Source: Cyclospora cayetanensis (Eukaryota; Apicomplexa; Conoidasida; Eucoccidiorida; Eimeriidae). From it: a stretch of DNA of 64,000 nucleotides. The stretch is from positions 49,631 through 113,630 of the forward strand of contig NW_020312072.1 of assembly GCF_002999335.1 (NCBI RefSeq), given 5' to 3'. A program made the position numbers and the translations under genes. Within the stretch, counting starts at the first letter, position 1, and each line of letters opens with the position of its first letter. The notes beneath the pieces are model-generated. The model did not search any database. It worked only from the letters and a program-made list of their open reading frames with translations, and was not told the DNA's origin. Shown here one piece after another: positions 47,346 through 59,745 of this stretch.

Positions 47346-49597
47346 TCAGTGCACCATGCGCATGTACGGGACTCCCGTACCTGCGTCGAGGCGCGCTAAA
47401 ATCGCGTTTGCTCCGTTTGCATGCATCTTGTATGCCTTCAAAACAGCATCGAAAAAGGAGGGAATCCACGAATGAGCACTAGAGACGGCTCGCTCGAGCA
47501 CAAACAGGTCCACCGCCTTCTCCTGTACACACACGGAGGGGTGCAAAGCCAGGAGAAAAAGTAGCAAAGGGCAGAGGATGAGAGAATCACATCTATGCGT
47601 ATGTGCTGCTCGAATTCCACACTCGCATAAACCACCACAAATGACGCTGGCATCCGAGCTGCACATACACAGCGACACTAGAACATGACGGAGAAAAAAG
47701 AAATGATATCTCTGCAAAGAAAAGTAGGCCCACAGACCTCGCCGAAACTATGTGAACGCAGCTGAAAGCACCAGGAGGAAGAGGATCCAACTACAGACAA
47801 AGGTACTCATGAGATGAACGTGAACTGCTGGTAGCATTTTGGCACAGAAGCTCGAAATGCGTAGTCGGCAAATGAGAACGGGTACAGCACGCAGAGCGAG
47901 AGAAAGCAAGGTGGTCTCATGCAAATGCGCAGTGCATACAGGGGGGACGAAGAACGTGTAGGAGAAAAGGGAGTAAGGACACAGTTGGGGAGAAGAAACA
48001 CGGAGGGAGGGAGGTTTAGTGATCGACCGAGGCGAAGAGAGGGAGAGAGAGACAGAAGGATGCGCGAGAAAGAAGCATTCGAATTCGGCAGTGCAGGAAC
48101 AAAGAAATCATGCCTACCCGTTGCACCCCAGCACACACACCGACGTGCAGAGGCACCGACATGGCTGCAACAGCGGCCGTAAAGAAGCACAACAGCAGAC
48201 GCGAACCTCAGCGACAGAGGATGTAGCACTTAGCCCGAAGTCAAGGAGACAGAGAGAGGCCTCCTTCCCTGCGAGCAGCAGTTGCAGCACTTGCTTGGCT
48301 GCCGTTATTGTTGCAGCGAGTGCAGCAGGGCCTAAGCTGGCTGGACCCCTTCCCTGCGCCTGAGCTTCCTTTGCAGCAGCAGCAGCTGCTGCTGCAGCTG
48401 CTGCACAGGGGAACGCGGCGGGATCTGATGCCGCCTCGAGGGTCGGAGGGGGACACGTAGAGCGGAGCATCATATTGGATGTAGTTAGGTCGCCATGTAT
48501 GATGCCCGCATTGTGCATGCGCGAGACAGAAGCACCAACGGCAGCCCCAACAACTGCAGCACACCGGCATGCAGGCGCAGACGCATACATAATAAGTCGT
48601 GGGGAACCTTGCGTGGTCGTGCTGTTTGCGTCGATGCCACGGGGGCTGTATGGCAGAAAAGGAGCTAGAAGGTGGGAGTATAGGGAGCTAGGCGGTACAC
48701 TGTGCTTAGAATGGTGCACATGGAAAGCCGATCTGCCGTCTTGCGAACTAACGGGGAAAGGCACCTTCAATTATTCGATGCCGCTCTGCTTCCGAGCAAC
48801 ACGATTCTTGTGCTCGATCTGCTAAGGCCCCCCCCCCCTCCTCTGGAGGAGGGGGGGGGGGCCTTAGCAGATCGAGCACAGCCTTGACAGTGCAGCCCTC
48901 TACCCATTCCATAAGTATGCGTCCACCGCTTGTTTCGGCAGTTCCTGCGACGCGAGGAGCACCAAGGAAGTAGGCGTCACCAGCATCCTCCGGAAGAAGC
49001 GTGCTCGTCCTGTCTCCGACTAGAGGTGGCGCTGCAAGGGCAGCGTCTACAAGGGGGGCCCCCCCGGAGGGTTCAAGAGGCCCTTGAGGGGGGGCCTCCT
49101 CCACTCGGAGGATGTGTGGGACGTCCACACCGGCCTTGCGACACCTGAGCATCGCTCTGACTTCCTGCTGCAGCCGCTGGCGCTGCAACTGCCGGTCCAG
49201 CGTGGGGTGTACATACGGCCGAGGTCTGCGGTGCTTGAGGAGGCAGAAGGCGCGGGAAAGGAAGGGAACCAAGAAGAGCCGCTGAAGCATACGAACAGCG
49301 CACAAATCGTACAGGCCACATGCGAAGGAAGCAGCTATGCAAAAGCTGCACCCTCCTCCGCGCCCGACACGTTGGTGCATGTCGCGAGGCGCGAGGAAGG
49401 AGGCTTTGCCCTTCCATTTTCAAAGTGCCTTTTACAAGCGGATTAGGAGGCATCGAAGGGACAATCGACACCCGTACGCTCTAGGGGCCCTTCGGCGCTA
49501 GCAAGGGGCCCCGTATGGCCTTCATGTGTTAGCCGCTTACGGCCTCAGCGCCCTCAAAAATGAGGACTCCTTGAGCCTCTAGACTCGCCGTGGTCAT
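47346..49597 (-). CDS. BUD32: Bud32/TP53RK atypical kinase of the KEOPS complex, 4 exons
   Basis: Bud32 is the ATPase/kinase subunit of KEOPS, which with Kae1 makes t6A at position 37 of ANN-decoding tRNAs. Exons are 49541-49597, 48765-49281, 48207-48553 and 47346-47522 (phases 0, 1, 0), giving 365 residues. Exon 1 is MTTASLEAQGVLIFEGAEA, the glycine-loop EGAEA. Exon 2 has the ATP lysine and basic motif in CLLKHRRPRPYVHPTLDRQL and EVRAMLRCRKAGVDVPHILR, then ILMEWVEG. Exon 3 has the catalytic IIHGDLTTSNMML and the metal-binding LLDFGLS. Exon 4 has EKAVDLFVLERAVSSAHSW, the Bud32 signature. Human TP53RK has 253 residues; extra length comes from a Pro/Gly insert coded by a palindrome (48809-48880) and a poly-Ala insert. 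The usual basic tail (RxRGRKRS) is absent in this model; a further 3' exon is possible. Confidence 0.93.
48809..48880. repeat. Perfect 35-bp palindrome with 2-nt spacer inside Bud32 exon 2
   Basis: Arms 48809-48843 and 48846-48880 are exact reverse complements around TG. The arm consists of a unique part (TGTGCTCGATCTGCTAAGG) and a C-rich inner part. It encodes the Pro/Gly insert of Bud32 on the minus strand, between the hinge segment and the helix before the catalytic loop. Confidence 0.93.
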
Positions 49598-50862
49598 CCT
49601 CTAAAGGCCTAACTGCAAGGCGCCATGTGAGGAACCACAGAAACCGCCGAGGCGGACGCCGATACAGTCGTCTTTGCGGATTTGTCGCCTCCAGTATAAG
49701 ATGTTGGCCAAAGCTATCGAAGGAAAACAAGGAGGCGGCAAGAACCACACGAACAAGAACCGAAAAAGCTGCTTGTAGACCCCCGGGATACTCCTCCTCT
49801 ACGGAGGGGGGCCCATGGAAGGGCCCCTGTGGGGGGGCCCCTCCCTTGCATGTTGGCAGCGCAAGACAATATTGTCGCACAGAATAACTCCTAGACATGC
49901 TGCTGCACGAACTTGATGAGGCTTTCCTCTGAGACTTCGTTTTTATTTGCAAAGGCATCGTGTGTAAAGCCAAGCCATTGCTGTACGGTGCGTTGGAAAA
50001 CCCCAACAGCGGTTGTAGTGTATGTACGCGAAGGCCAGAAACACTAACGCACACACACACACCCTTGCGCTTCGAACGGAGTGCCGTGTTCATGAGTTTT
50101 CGTCTGCCGCGGTCGGGTGTATTTGAGAACCTCACACGAATGCATTTTGGCACTGATAGCCCCACTAAAGTGCTTCCGTTGCGAACGCGCAAAGCCATGC
50201 TCCCCAAAGAAAGGCCGCCAACAGCCAAAGATATTCGCAAGCCTCGCTCTGTTTCGCATGCGTTAGAGGCAAAGGCGCCCCTTTCTCGAAGCCCTAAGCG
50301 GCTGAACGCAGCGTTCACCTTCTCCCCTCTTTTCCCGCAGCTGCAAACCGTACTGACCGATTTTCGTACAGCTTCGCGAGCAGCTTAAGATGCAGCTGAT
50401 AGGCTGTGCACCTTGCTGACTCGTAGTTACTTTGGGGGGCTCATCATAAAAGGTGGTGCGCTGTATACAAAATCCCACCGCTCCCTGTCCGCTAGGAGCA
50501 CCTGCAGCAACACGTGCAGCAGCCAGGACAGCGACCGACGCCGCAGCCTCCCGGATCTTGTTGAAACTGCAAGTTTCGCTGCATGCATCTATAATAGTAG
50601 AGATGCCCCAGCAGCGCGTCTGGTGTTGAGGAGCTCTGCGAAGGTCTCTAGCAAAGCTTCTCTACTGAGCAGGCAGCTCCTGCACTAAGACAGCCGGGAA
50701 GCTGCACAGCCACATGAGGAATGCGCCCTTCGAGCAAATCCTCTTGAAGAAGTGTCAGGATTTCACTTGTTTGAGGGGCTTATCCTAGGCACATGTTGAA
50801 CGCAGTCTCGCCCATCCACTGACCCCCTACCAGTTAACTGAGTTGACTGCTCTTGTTCGCAA
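49598..50862. other. Region upstream of Bud32; weak + frame
   Basis: This holds the Bud32 promoter. A + frame with an ATG at 50092 runs to 50388 (98 codons, basic, MSFRLPRSGVFENLTRMHFG at the start) but has no recognised family. A 254-codon minus frame (49554-50318) overlaps it and is also unrecognised. GGGGCCCC-type GC clusters occur at 49800-49850. Confidence 0.3.
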
Positions 50863-51285
50863 GTGCCTCTTTCCCATATAGCCCGAACGGCCTCGCTAAA
50901 CGAGCGCGAAGCGCTTAGGCGCCAGAGGAGGAGCGCACGCTTCTCGGCAAGAGGGATGAGGGCAGCGACTGGTGCCTCTTGTCTGAACGCGCACGCTCTT
51001 CATGGGGGCGAGGACCTCGCCCTCACGAGCCTCTGGCTGCTCCTGATCCTTTGCATCGCTTCAGCCGCTGCGGCGTGTATTGCATGGGCTGTTGCAGCCT
51101 ACGCAAGGTCCAGGGGACAGGGCGGAGCTGCCTTGGCGCAGACCCCTTGGGGCCCCTTCTTGACTTTCGAGTCTCAGGGAGCCCCCCGTCCACTTCCCCA
51201 CATGGCAGGCCCCCAGCTGCTGCAGCTTAGCAGCTGCAGTACTAACACAGACAGCAGCTCGGCGTACGAGCCGCTGAACTCTTGA
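50863..51285 (+). CDS. Small single-pass membrane protein, hypothetical
   Basis: A 140-codon frame with a basic N-terminus (residues 1-35 rich in Arg), one strong transmembrane helix (SLWLLLILCIASAAAACIAW, residues ~56-80), and a Gly/Pro then Ser/Leu-rich tail ending AYEPLNS. It could stand alone or be the last exon of a gene whose upstream part was not recognised. An alternative start is the Met at 50956. No family is recognised. Confidence 0.4.
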   Translation: MPLSHIARTASLNEREALRRQRRSARFSARGMRAATGASCLNAHALHGGEDLALTSLWLLLILCIASAAAACIAWAVAAYARSRGQGGAALAQTPWGPFLTFESQGAPRPLPHMAGPQLLQLSSCSTNTDSSSAYEPLNS

Positions 51286-53124
51286 CAGAAGAGAAACTCA
51301 GGAGGCCCTGAAAAAAGCCGCAACCATCGGGTAGCCGCCCCCGCTGACGCCCCTTCGACTTTGGCGCTTCCCCATGATGGGGAACGCATGCGCATGTTTG
51401 TATGCATGCAGCGCACGTTGTGTCAGGGTTGCTCCTCCCGCCTCCGCAGCCAGCTGTAAGGTGCCTGTACTTGGAAAGCCACACAGTACAGGAGCTCAGA
51501 TAGCCCTCTCCATCAGCGACTTACTGGATCCTTAAGCCCGTTACCCTGGCTCTAAACGGCATGTGCTAGAGTTGTGCACGGGCCTCCTGCAAACTGCTGT
51601 CCGTGTCGCTGCTCTCTAACTTGCCAGCTAGATGGCGGACGCCTAGCTTACTTGCTGGCTTGTTCGTAGCTACCTGCATGTACACCTGCTGCTGCAGGCG
51701 AGTCAGCAATCCCTCCCCCTGTGTAAAAATACTAGCCAACTAACGCTACCTCTGTAGCGGGACTCGGCAACCCTGGTGGGTGCAGCACTTACGCCCCTTG
51801 AACACATTCTGTTTTCTGCCTGTCCGCTACACTGCTGCAGAGCAGGGCGATTCAAGAAACTCTTGAGGGCCTGGGGCCCCCAACAAATGATCAAGATGCT
51901 TTAAACCCCCAAGGGCCCTCGTGGGGGCATGTAAGCCAAGTGCAATGCCCTAATACATTGGCCTGGTAACGGCTGCATTCTGTAGCACTTGATTTCCGCT
52001 CCGCAGCCGCTACTAGCGCCTGATGCTGCTCGACGCAGCTACTGTTGTTGCCGCTCAGTGTTGCTGTTGCTGCTCCTGTTCACTGCTGCTGACACTGCCG
52101 CGCCATTCGCCACGATCGCTGCCACCACTGCAGCTGCGCTGGCAACAACTGCTACAAGGAATGAACACAAAAAATAAACGACAGCAGAGTCGACCGCTGC
52201 CTCAATCATTGGGGCCGCCCCTCCCCGATCCCTGCGCTCTGCGGGCCAGCTCAGCAGCATTAATGGGGGTGCCATGCACCACCATAACCCGCTACAAGGG
52301 TTTCCGTATTTGACCAAAATGCTGCTCCTTCGACGTTGCCCTCAGAGTCCACCTCCCGTGGCTTCTCTCCTATGTCTTCTGTGTACAGGGTTGTAGTTTC
52401 ACCAAGGCCGCTTAAGGAGTTCCCTTATGTACGAGGGCCTCCGGAGGTGCCATTACCTCGCAAAAACTCTGGAATGTTACACTGACGGAAGCGTTCTTAC
52501 GAGCCTCCTGAAATAACGTACAGTGAAGCACTTCATGTGAACTCGCGGCAGCGCATCTCTAAGCGCTTGGCCTCCTGATTGGGCCTCCGATGCTCAACAA
52601 TAGCAACACCCTGACGCTGTGTGCTAGCCATGGAGCTGGCTAGCTGCTTTGCGTCCATTCCATGTGTGCCTCTACTGGACACAATGGTTCGAGAAATCAA
52701 CGGTTCACAATCCGACCAACCTACAGCGACGGGCACCTCCCCACCGACAAAGCACCCTTACTTTGCCATGCCGACCTTAAGGCATCGAATAATACGTATT
52801 CCTCCCTATGCGAGCAGACACAGCGTGTCATGGAGGTTAGCCGCGGCTATACGGATAGATATAGCCAGCTAGCTAGTCCCTCTTGGCGCTGCCTCGTCAA
52901 GCCACACTTGAACTAGGGTGTTGTTGGTGAATGACCCTGGGACCACCACCGCTCCCCATGCTTATGCACATCGAGTTTCCCTGCCTGAGCTCCAAAGTAG
53001 ATCGCTGGTTTCATAATAGTAAGGCGTCCAGCTTACTGGTAGCCGGCTATTGGCCACGTGCTTTTCAGGTGTCGCTCCACATGCGCGCCAGCCGGCCGCA
53101 TCGCTCACGCAGCTACTGGTCCTC
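51286..53124. other. Intergenic, no gene recognised
   Basis: Short frames only, including Leu/Ala-rich ones near 51990-52310 caused by CTG-like composition. The 3' untranslated region of the transporter gene lies at the right edge. Confidence 0.4.
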
Positions 53125-56100
53125 TCATAAACCCGCAGTGTTGGTTGAAATGTCGTGGTCTGGTGCGCGTCTGTTCTGCAAACCCACTCGGACCTCTTCT
53201 GTCTCAGCATTGTACGGGGTGCCGCTGTAGGCTTGCTCGTTGAGACCACTCTCTTTCGCCTCTTCCTCCTGCGTATCGCTGCTTTGTTCCCAGTCTTTCT
53301 GCGCTTGATCGTTCTCTTGAATCATGGAATGCACTTCAGAGCCTGCTTCTGCGTCATGCAAAGCGGCCGTGTTGGCTTCTGCAGCAGCAGCCCTAGCAGC
53401 GCGCGCAGTAGCCCTTCCAGCAGCGCCAGCCGCTGCACCCTCAGCAGCCAGGGCAGCATTCGCCCTAGTCCGTTCATTGACAGCAGCTCGTTCCTCAGGA
53501 GTCATACGGGATCTCCGTGCGCTCACATGTACCATTTCCTCTAGTCCAACGCCTTTGCCCTCGGGGACGTAAAAGTACACAAACATCCCAGCTAACGCAC
53601 TCAAGCCCGAAAATAAGAAGAAAGTCCCTGCAAAGAAAATTGCACACGGACAGGCAGTTCGATCGCGAAGCCCGAACTCGCTTGAAATCGCCACCGCTTC
53701 TCTATTCATAAAGTTTTTCGCCGGGGGTGATGCACACTGGGAAACAGCAGGTAGGTAGGCTAAGCATTTGCACTTTGAAAAACCACGAAGTAAGGAATAG
53801 ACAGCATCTTCCCTCCCACACTGCCTGCTAATACTGCCAGCTGTGCAGACCAAGTCCTCCAACAGTAGACTCTATGAAGATTACGGCTGTGCGTCTAGGC
53901 TCTGCACTGAGGCCGGTACGGGTTCCCAAGAAGGCCCCCTGAAACACCCTTAAGAGGCTTCCCGTTGGACTGACCGGCAATGGTGATAGCCATGAAGAGT
54001 GGCTCGAGGGTCGACTGCATGATGAAAGCAACTGTCCAGAAGGCAGTAATCGTCATGCCCATCCCAATGCCTCTGGACCCATTGGGAAGAACCTGAGAAG
54101 GCACACGGAGCGGGCACCATTCTTTTCCGCAACAGCTTTACAAAGAATCGCAGTTAAACGTAAAAAAGCGGCACCTCCTCTTGTGTTCATCGAACTGGCT
54201 GTGTTGGTCTATAGTTGCATCTCCGTAGCAATTTTCATAAAATCATGACTTACCTCACTGGCCACAACAAACATGAGCGCTGCCCATGATATGTTCCAAA
54301 GAAACATAAAGGCCAGCATCCCAACGACAAGCAGCGTTGTGGGACCGCTAAGGGCAGCCGCCTCATCCGCAGCAGACATCCCGGAAAGAGATGCCATGCG
54401 CAAATCCTTGAGCAGGAAGCCAGACTGAGCCCCCACAAAAGCACAGAGCACAAGCACTTTCCACTAAGCAGAGGCTTGCAAGCGCGCGCAATGGAATAGG
54501 CGCGACGTCTACGTCAACTGCGGACCCGTATTGTGCATGCATGCAGCCTTGCAACCAGCATGCGCGGCTCGGTGCCACCAACGATGACATTTACGTGAAA
54601 AGTGTTCAGCCTAAAGCTGCAACTCACGCCCATGATAAGATGACAAGCCATGGATCCAAACGAACCAATGAGCAGCAAAACACGCCGGCCAATCCTCTCC
54701 ACCAAACAGAGGCAACAGATAACCCCCATGAACTGCAGCGCCCATCGTTCGCACATCGTAGCGGAAGCCGCATGTGTGTGAGAAATGCAACTCCTTGTGG
54801 ACAAGCCTTTAACAGATGGATTTTCATCGTTTAACGGTCTGCCTCGCTACAGGCTCCACAACGTAAGGCGCCATCCTCCATCACACAGAGCAGCTTTCCG
54901 TTCGTGCTCCCGTATACCTTCATGGCTCCGACGCCCGCTCCCGCGAGGTATGGATCTTCAATCCCCGCCATCTTGAAGATATCGATCGCAAAGTAAATGA
55001 CAGAATTTGCAGCAGTCAGATTTTGGGCAACAGCGCACCCGACGGCTATGAACATCGGCCTGGCGTTGGCGACAACGAGCATTTTGTACTTATACAAGTA
55101 CTGCACCACACAGACGCAAATCACACATCCCCGGGCAGCAAGCAGAATGTAGCTTGGATCCCACACCGAAGGCGACTCCTCAAAGGTCACAAAAGGACCG
55201 AGTTGAAGGAGCACACGCAACAAGGGCTCCTTCGGTTCACAGGATCTAGGCACCCCATGCACAAGCAAATAACGACGCAAACGCAAGAGACGTCCAGCCC
55301 CACGTCGCGAAAAGGTCTAGGATCTACCCCGCTTAAAATTCAAGCCCAGGGCACAAGGTCTACGCCGCACGTAGGCAAGACTGTTTTGCTTGACTCCCGT
55401 TTTCAGGACTTCGTCTCTCTGGTCGACGAATTCCTCCAATTCTTGTGCTATGTCTCTGAGAAGGACTGCCAAGAACGTGTCTAGCTGATCTTTGTTCTGG
55501 AAGTTGAATAAGCGCATCGCTGCAGCTCGTGCCTCTGAACCGCGTCCGTGCCGTAACAAATACCGGGGACTCTCCGGTAACACGAAGACCTCGCCCACAA
55601 TCTGAATACAGAGACATTCAAGAGCTCTGCAATTTTAAAATACGAATAGCACAATGCGTATAAAGCGACAGAGAGAAGTATCACTTTTAGTCCGAAGGCT
55701 CGGGGGACTTGCTTGAACGCACGAGAAAGCGACAGCCAGGTGTATACACATATACATGGATCCATCGTTCAAAGTTCCTAGACCAAGGCGTTCGTGTAAA
55801 CATACTTCTTCTTGGTGCACTTCTACAGCTACATAGTAACGCTCGAGAGTCTGGACTACAGTTTCAAAGCCATGTCCTTTCTCCCTATCCCTGCTCCTAT
55901 CGATCCTACTTTTAGCCTCCCTTCCCATCCAAAAGCACCTGACCTGCAAAAGAGCGATGATTCCAGCACCACCCATCATAACTCTCCAGGGAGATCCACC
56001 CCAGATGGCCGCAAGGACGTACGCAAACAGACAGCCTACATAGGCAACAAGGCAGGAAAGCCTCTAGGATTTATGATTTGTGAGTTCTGAAAGAAAGACA

Positions 56101-57369
56101 TCCATGCCAAGAGGACTGCAATGCCTTTACGTTTTTTTATGCGACCTTCTATATGACGTGTAGCCACCAGCTCGCTTCCTTCTTCACGCATGATAGACGG
56201 TGTGGGGGTCATGGAGGCGTCAAGTGCAGGGAGGGGCTGGGGTTATCCCCAATGGGCTCGGGCTCACCAGTGCACTGTGCAACTTCCTGGCATGCAACTA
56301 GAATGCCGCGAATGTCAGTCGGTGCTATTTCGCTCATATACGTCGAATACACGACGAAACCAGTTCCAACGCCTACACCGACAAAGAAGCGTCCAGTCAG
56401 TGCAATCTGAGAACCACCACACAGTCACCAAGGTTCCAGACAGCCCTCCTCCAAGCGCGAAAGTAAAGCACGGCGTATACTGACCAACGCAAAATCTGCA
56501 GATCCTCTAACGCACTGCCTCGCCTACATGCTGCACACGCGTAGCAGATGGTTCCCTTGACCTACCCAGTAAGCAAAGCCGCAGGCGAACAGAATCGACG
56601 CCAAAAAAAGGCAAAAGTCACTGAGTAGGAGTCCTGGCCGCCTGCCATACCGATCTGCCACTATGCCACCAAGCACACTTCCTAACTGCATGAGCGCAAA
56701 CAGGCAATCTCCGAAAAACCCTGTGCGTGTCTTGGGCTGACCTCTTCTCGCCCTCTCCCAAGCCTCCTCTCCTGCCCCCGCCGCAAAATGCGCTAGGCAC
56801 CTCAATGTACGAGCCCTCTAGAACGCCGTATGACCTTTATCAATACGCTGTCGCTCACGGCCTGTGTCGGGCACACATCGTACCATGGCTCCAGGTGCAA
56901 GAACGGAGACGAAGAGCGTTTTCGCGTTGCAAGTATCCGCACTGCCGCACAGATTAAAATCCTGGGAGACTGGATCAAGGACTACCGCCACGATGCACAT
57001 GTCATAACCCATAAGAAGACCGGTCAGGGCAGCAAACCCCGAAACGGAGAGAAGAATAAAGGAGCAATGCCCTCGGAGTCTCTTCGGCTTCAGGGGGATG
57101 CGGGAGAAGTATTCCTCGAAGCGTGAGGGCACGTAGGGTGACCAGGGTTCATCGGCCGCAATCGCTGATCGTATGGCCTGGTATTCCTTTTCCTTCTCCC
57201 TCCTCTCTTCCGCTGTTAGTTCCCCATCTGCAGAAGGGCCCTTTTCTGTTGCGCGTAATGGATCCTGAGGGACGGTCACAGAAAAAGAAGGTTGTGGTCC
57301 CCCGAGCGAAGATGTGGTCTTGTCCGAGAAGGCTTCCGCAAGCGACTTCTGGTCGACCATCTTCGGCAC
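53125..57369 (-). CDS. Sugar/hexose transporter-like protein, major facilitator superfamily, 10 exons
   Basis: A plasma- or internal-membrane sugar-porter-type carrier. Exons, all GT-AG and phase-consistent: 56884-57369, 56566-56736, 56268-56406, 55944-56035, 55371-55601, 54918-55100, 54628-54732, 54254-54463, 53975-54092 and 53125-53627, giving 745 residues. A ~115-residue cytosolic N-terminus precedes TM1 (SFILLSVSGFAALTGLLMGY). Family motifs follow in order: GGIVADRYGRRPG (loop 2-3), GRFFVGVGVGTGFVVYSTYM then SEIAPTDIRGIL (TM4-loop), VLPESPRYLLRHGR after TM6, LVERIGRRVLLLIGSFGS (loop 8-9), SEVLPNGSRGIG (loop 10-11) and YVPEGKGVGLEEM after TM12. These are the classic sugar-porter signatures. 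The TM7 QxxG...N..YY region is diverged (AQNLTAANSVIYFAIDI), so substrate specificity is not certain. The C-tail is long, Ala/Glu-rich and charged. Exon 2's start and the donors of exons 5 and 9 have alternatives. Confidence 0.92.
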
Positions 57370-58772
57370 GAGAGGGGACTGACGATTGCTCGCGTCCGAA
57401 GGCTTTCGCGGTGTGAGGTGGTAAGGGAAGTTTACACCAGGTATATAGCCTTACTTCCAAGGCGAGAGATACAGAAAGGCATTAATGCTGAGAAATACAC
57501 AGAAGGAGAAAAATGCAGAGCTGCAAAGCGGGGCGGACACAACTGGCCATGGAAGGACCGGCGGTAGTGTCACCCAGCATCCCTAAGAATGCAGGCCCGA
57601 GGAACACGCACAGAGGAAGAAAGCAGCACAACAATTAAGCAATACGTCCCAACACGCTTGGGAAAAAAATTAGAACCATGAATGATGACTGGGAAATGTA
57701 CGCAGCAGCCCACCAGGATCAGCAGATGCAGCCACGTGCCATTCTCGTCGCTCACCCACAGCCGGCCAACCAGCAGAGTGTGCGCACCCTACGAGATAGC
57801 CAGCAAGGAAGCCTACCCGCAAATTCACATCATAAGAGGTTGTCAAGCCTGTTATGAAAGGTATTGGACGAAAGTAATCATGAGACACCGTGGAAAATGG
57901 TGCCGTAGCCCCTGTCGCCCTTGTACCTTGTCGAGCTCAATGCTCTTAACCTCAAGCCCTAAACTATACTTCATATGGAAATAGTAGAAGATGTGATAGA
58001 GGTTTTGAATCTGCTTGGATAATTAGATTGAGGTGGCATTTTTGCTTCCGTATGCATGCTGGCGTGCCGCCAGAATCCTCGTCACATCGTCCCCTTCCTC
58101 AGTTTTTTTTTTGCCTCCTACACTTCTTTTCTGACTTGTTACCGATAGAAGCATTCTGGGGAGTCCACTGTCTGCAATATCTTCTCGCATTTGCATCAAA
58201 TAGGTAGCCTCTTCCCCCCCCACGCCCCACACTATCGAGGAATTATTGAAAGGAAAGAAGTGAAGAGAGCGAAAGAGAGCTATAGACAAGGAATAAGCTA
58301 AAATGAAAATCTCTTATTGAAACTTTGGCTTGTTTTCCGAACAAATACATATCTCTTGTCTCAAGCCGACCCACATCCTGCACCACTCATTGAAGGTCTC
58401 CACGACAGGGCACTTGACTTCCAACTAGTTAAGACGCGAAAAATTATTTAGTTTTTTTCGAAAGGCTTCCCTCCTGCCTATGCCTGCGCCTTCGAGGGTT
58501 TAGACAGAAGAGGGACGGACAACTACGTTGCGCGTAGCTGCAGTCTCTATGCGCCCCGGGCACCCATTGCTGGTTGAACACAGCATCTAGAGCACACGCA
58601 CATAATACAGTGGGTCGTCTTCTATCAAGCTAGTAGTATTAGGCAGTATACGGATAAAAAAAGCCAACCGGTGTGATAGAAAGTGAAGTATAGCTCATAG
58701 CCCGTTAAGCGTCCCATGGATACATAGGCGCTAACACAAAGCGGTGCGGTCAGAAGGGTCGAATGCTTCCGC
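57370..58772. other. 5' flank of the transporter gene, no other gene recognised
   Basis: Should contain the transporter promoter next to 57369. The other frames are short and unrelated to known families. Confidence 0.4.
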
Positions 58773-59402
58773 ATGAAAGCAGCACTCTCGCCTGCGATGT
58801 GCACGATAATAATTGTTGTAGGCGCTGCTGCGCTTGCTGTTTGTACTAGAGCTGGTAGCACTTTAGTGATTTTTGCTGCTTGGAGCATGTCTGCTACCTC
58901 TTTTGCAGCGCTTCCCACTACGAGTGCTGCCAGGAGCACGGAGCACAATTCACCGTGGATGCAGAAGCTGCAAGCAAAGTGGTATCGCAGCAAGTCTCGA
59001 GGACTTGAGCAGGCAACACAAGTAAACACCATTGCCTACTCGAAGGGGGAGGCTTCAGTGCGTTTTTGTGGCATTCGACTTGCTTTGGTGCTGGAGCAGC
59101 CCAAGACTGGATCAGTACCCTCTACGAGGAGTCCAATGTACCGGAGGCGCCTTTCGAGTAAGCAACAACACTACAGTCTGCGGCAAGGTGATATTTTTCC
59201 ACTGCGTTTACTGACTTGGCAGAATGCTTCCAGTCTCCTAGAGAGCGCTGACTGCAGGGCCCTTGCTGGGAAAGCAGATACTATGGATCTACTGATGGAA
59301 AGAGGCAGGCACACTGAGATGGTTGCAGACTCTTTGCTCTTTCTTGTTCAATGCGAGAGGACCACAAGCGAGGATGGGCTCACTCCGATATTCTTCATTT
59401 AG
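58773..59402 (+). CDS. Hypothetical 209-codon frame with hydrophobic N-terminus
   Basis: The frame starts with a signal-like stretch (MCTIIIVVGAAALAVCTRAG). It contains no recognised domain and overlaps a 135-codon minus-strand frame (58625-59032). A second + frame inside it (EGGGFSAFLWHSTCFGAGAA, about 59045-59160) ends at a good GTAAGC donor at 59158, so the region may really be a spliced gene whose exons change frame. Neither model could be fixed, so treat this as a locus, not a precise CDS. Confidence 0.3.
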   Translation: MKAALSPAMCTIIIVVGAAALAVCTRAGSTLVIFAAWSMSATSFAALPTTSAARSTEHNSPWMQKLQAKWYRSKSRGLEQATQVNTIAYSKGEASVRFCGIRLALVLEQPKTGSVPSTRSPMYRRRLSSKQQHYSLRQGDIFPLRLLTWQNASSLLESADCRALAGKADTMDLLMERGRHTEMVADSLLFLVQCERTTSEDGLTPIFFI

Positions 59403-59745
59403 ACCTAGACTTCTGTGTCAAGAGCTTCAATTAGCGGAACGTTGTATCCTTCGCTCTTTTGGGGTCTGTATCTATGTTTCTACATGCTGTCTGGCGTGGC
59501 TGTATTCCCTCCCTGTTAACCCCGTCAGCGTCGCGTCCTCCGAAACAAACGGACAGAGAACCAGGGGCTCAAATTTCCCCCTTTTGCCCTCAGAGTGTCG
59601 GGACGAGCCTACGGTTGGCTCCTGAGAAGCCTGGAATAGCTGTAAAGAGTAGCCTGTGTTGAGGGACTCTGTCGGGTCTGTTCACACCGCGCACGCTTTT
59701 ATATCAGTGGCAGTCCAGCGGCACCTGTAGCACCTATTGGTGATC

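Noticed and set aside
58773..59402. Possible surface antigen (SAG) gene of the Eimeria CAP-like family
   Set aside because: A hydrophobic N-terminus and some Gly/Trp spacing are suggestive, but the conserved cysteines and motifs of the SAG fold could not be found in any frame.
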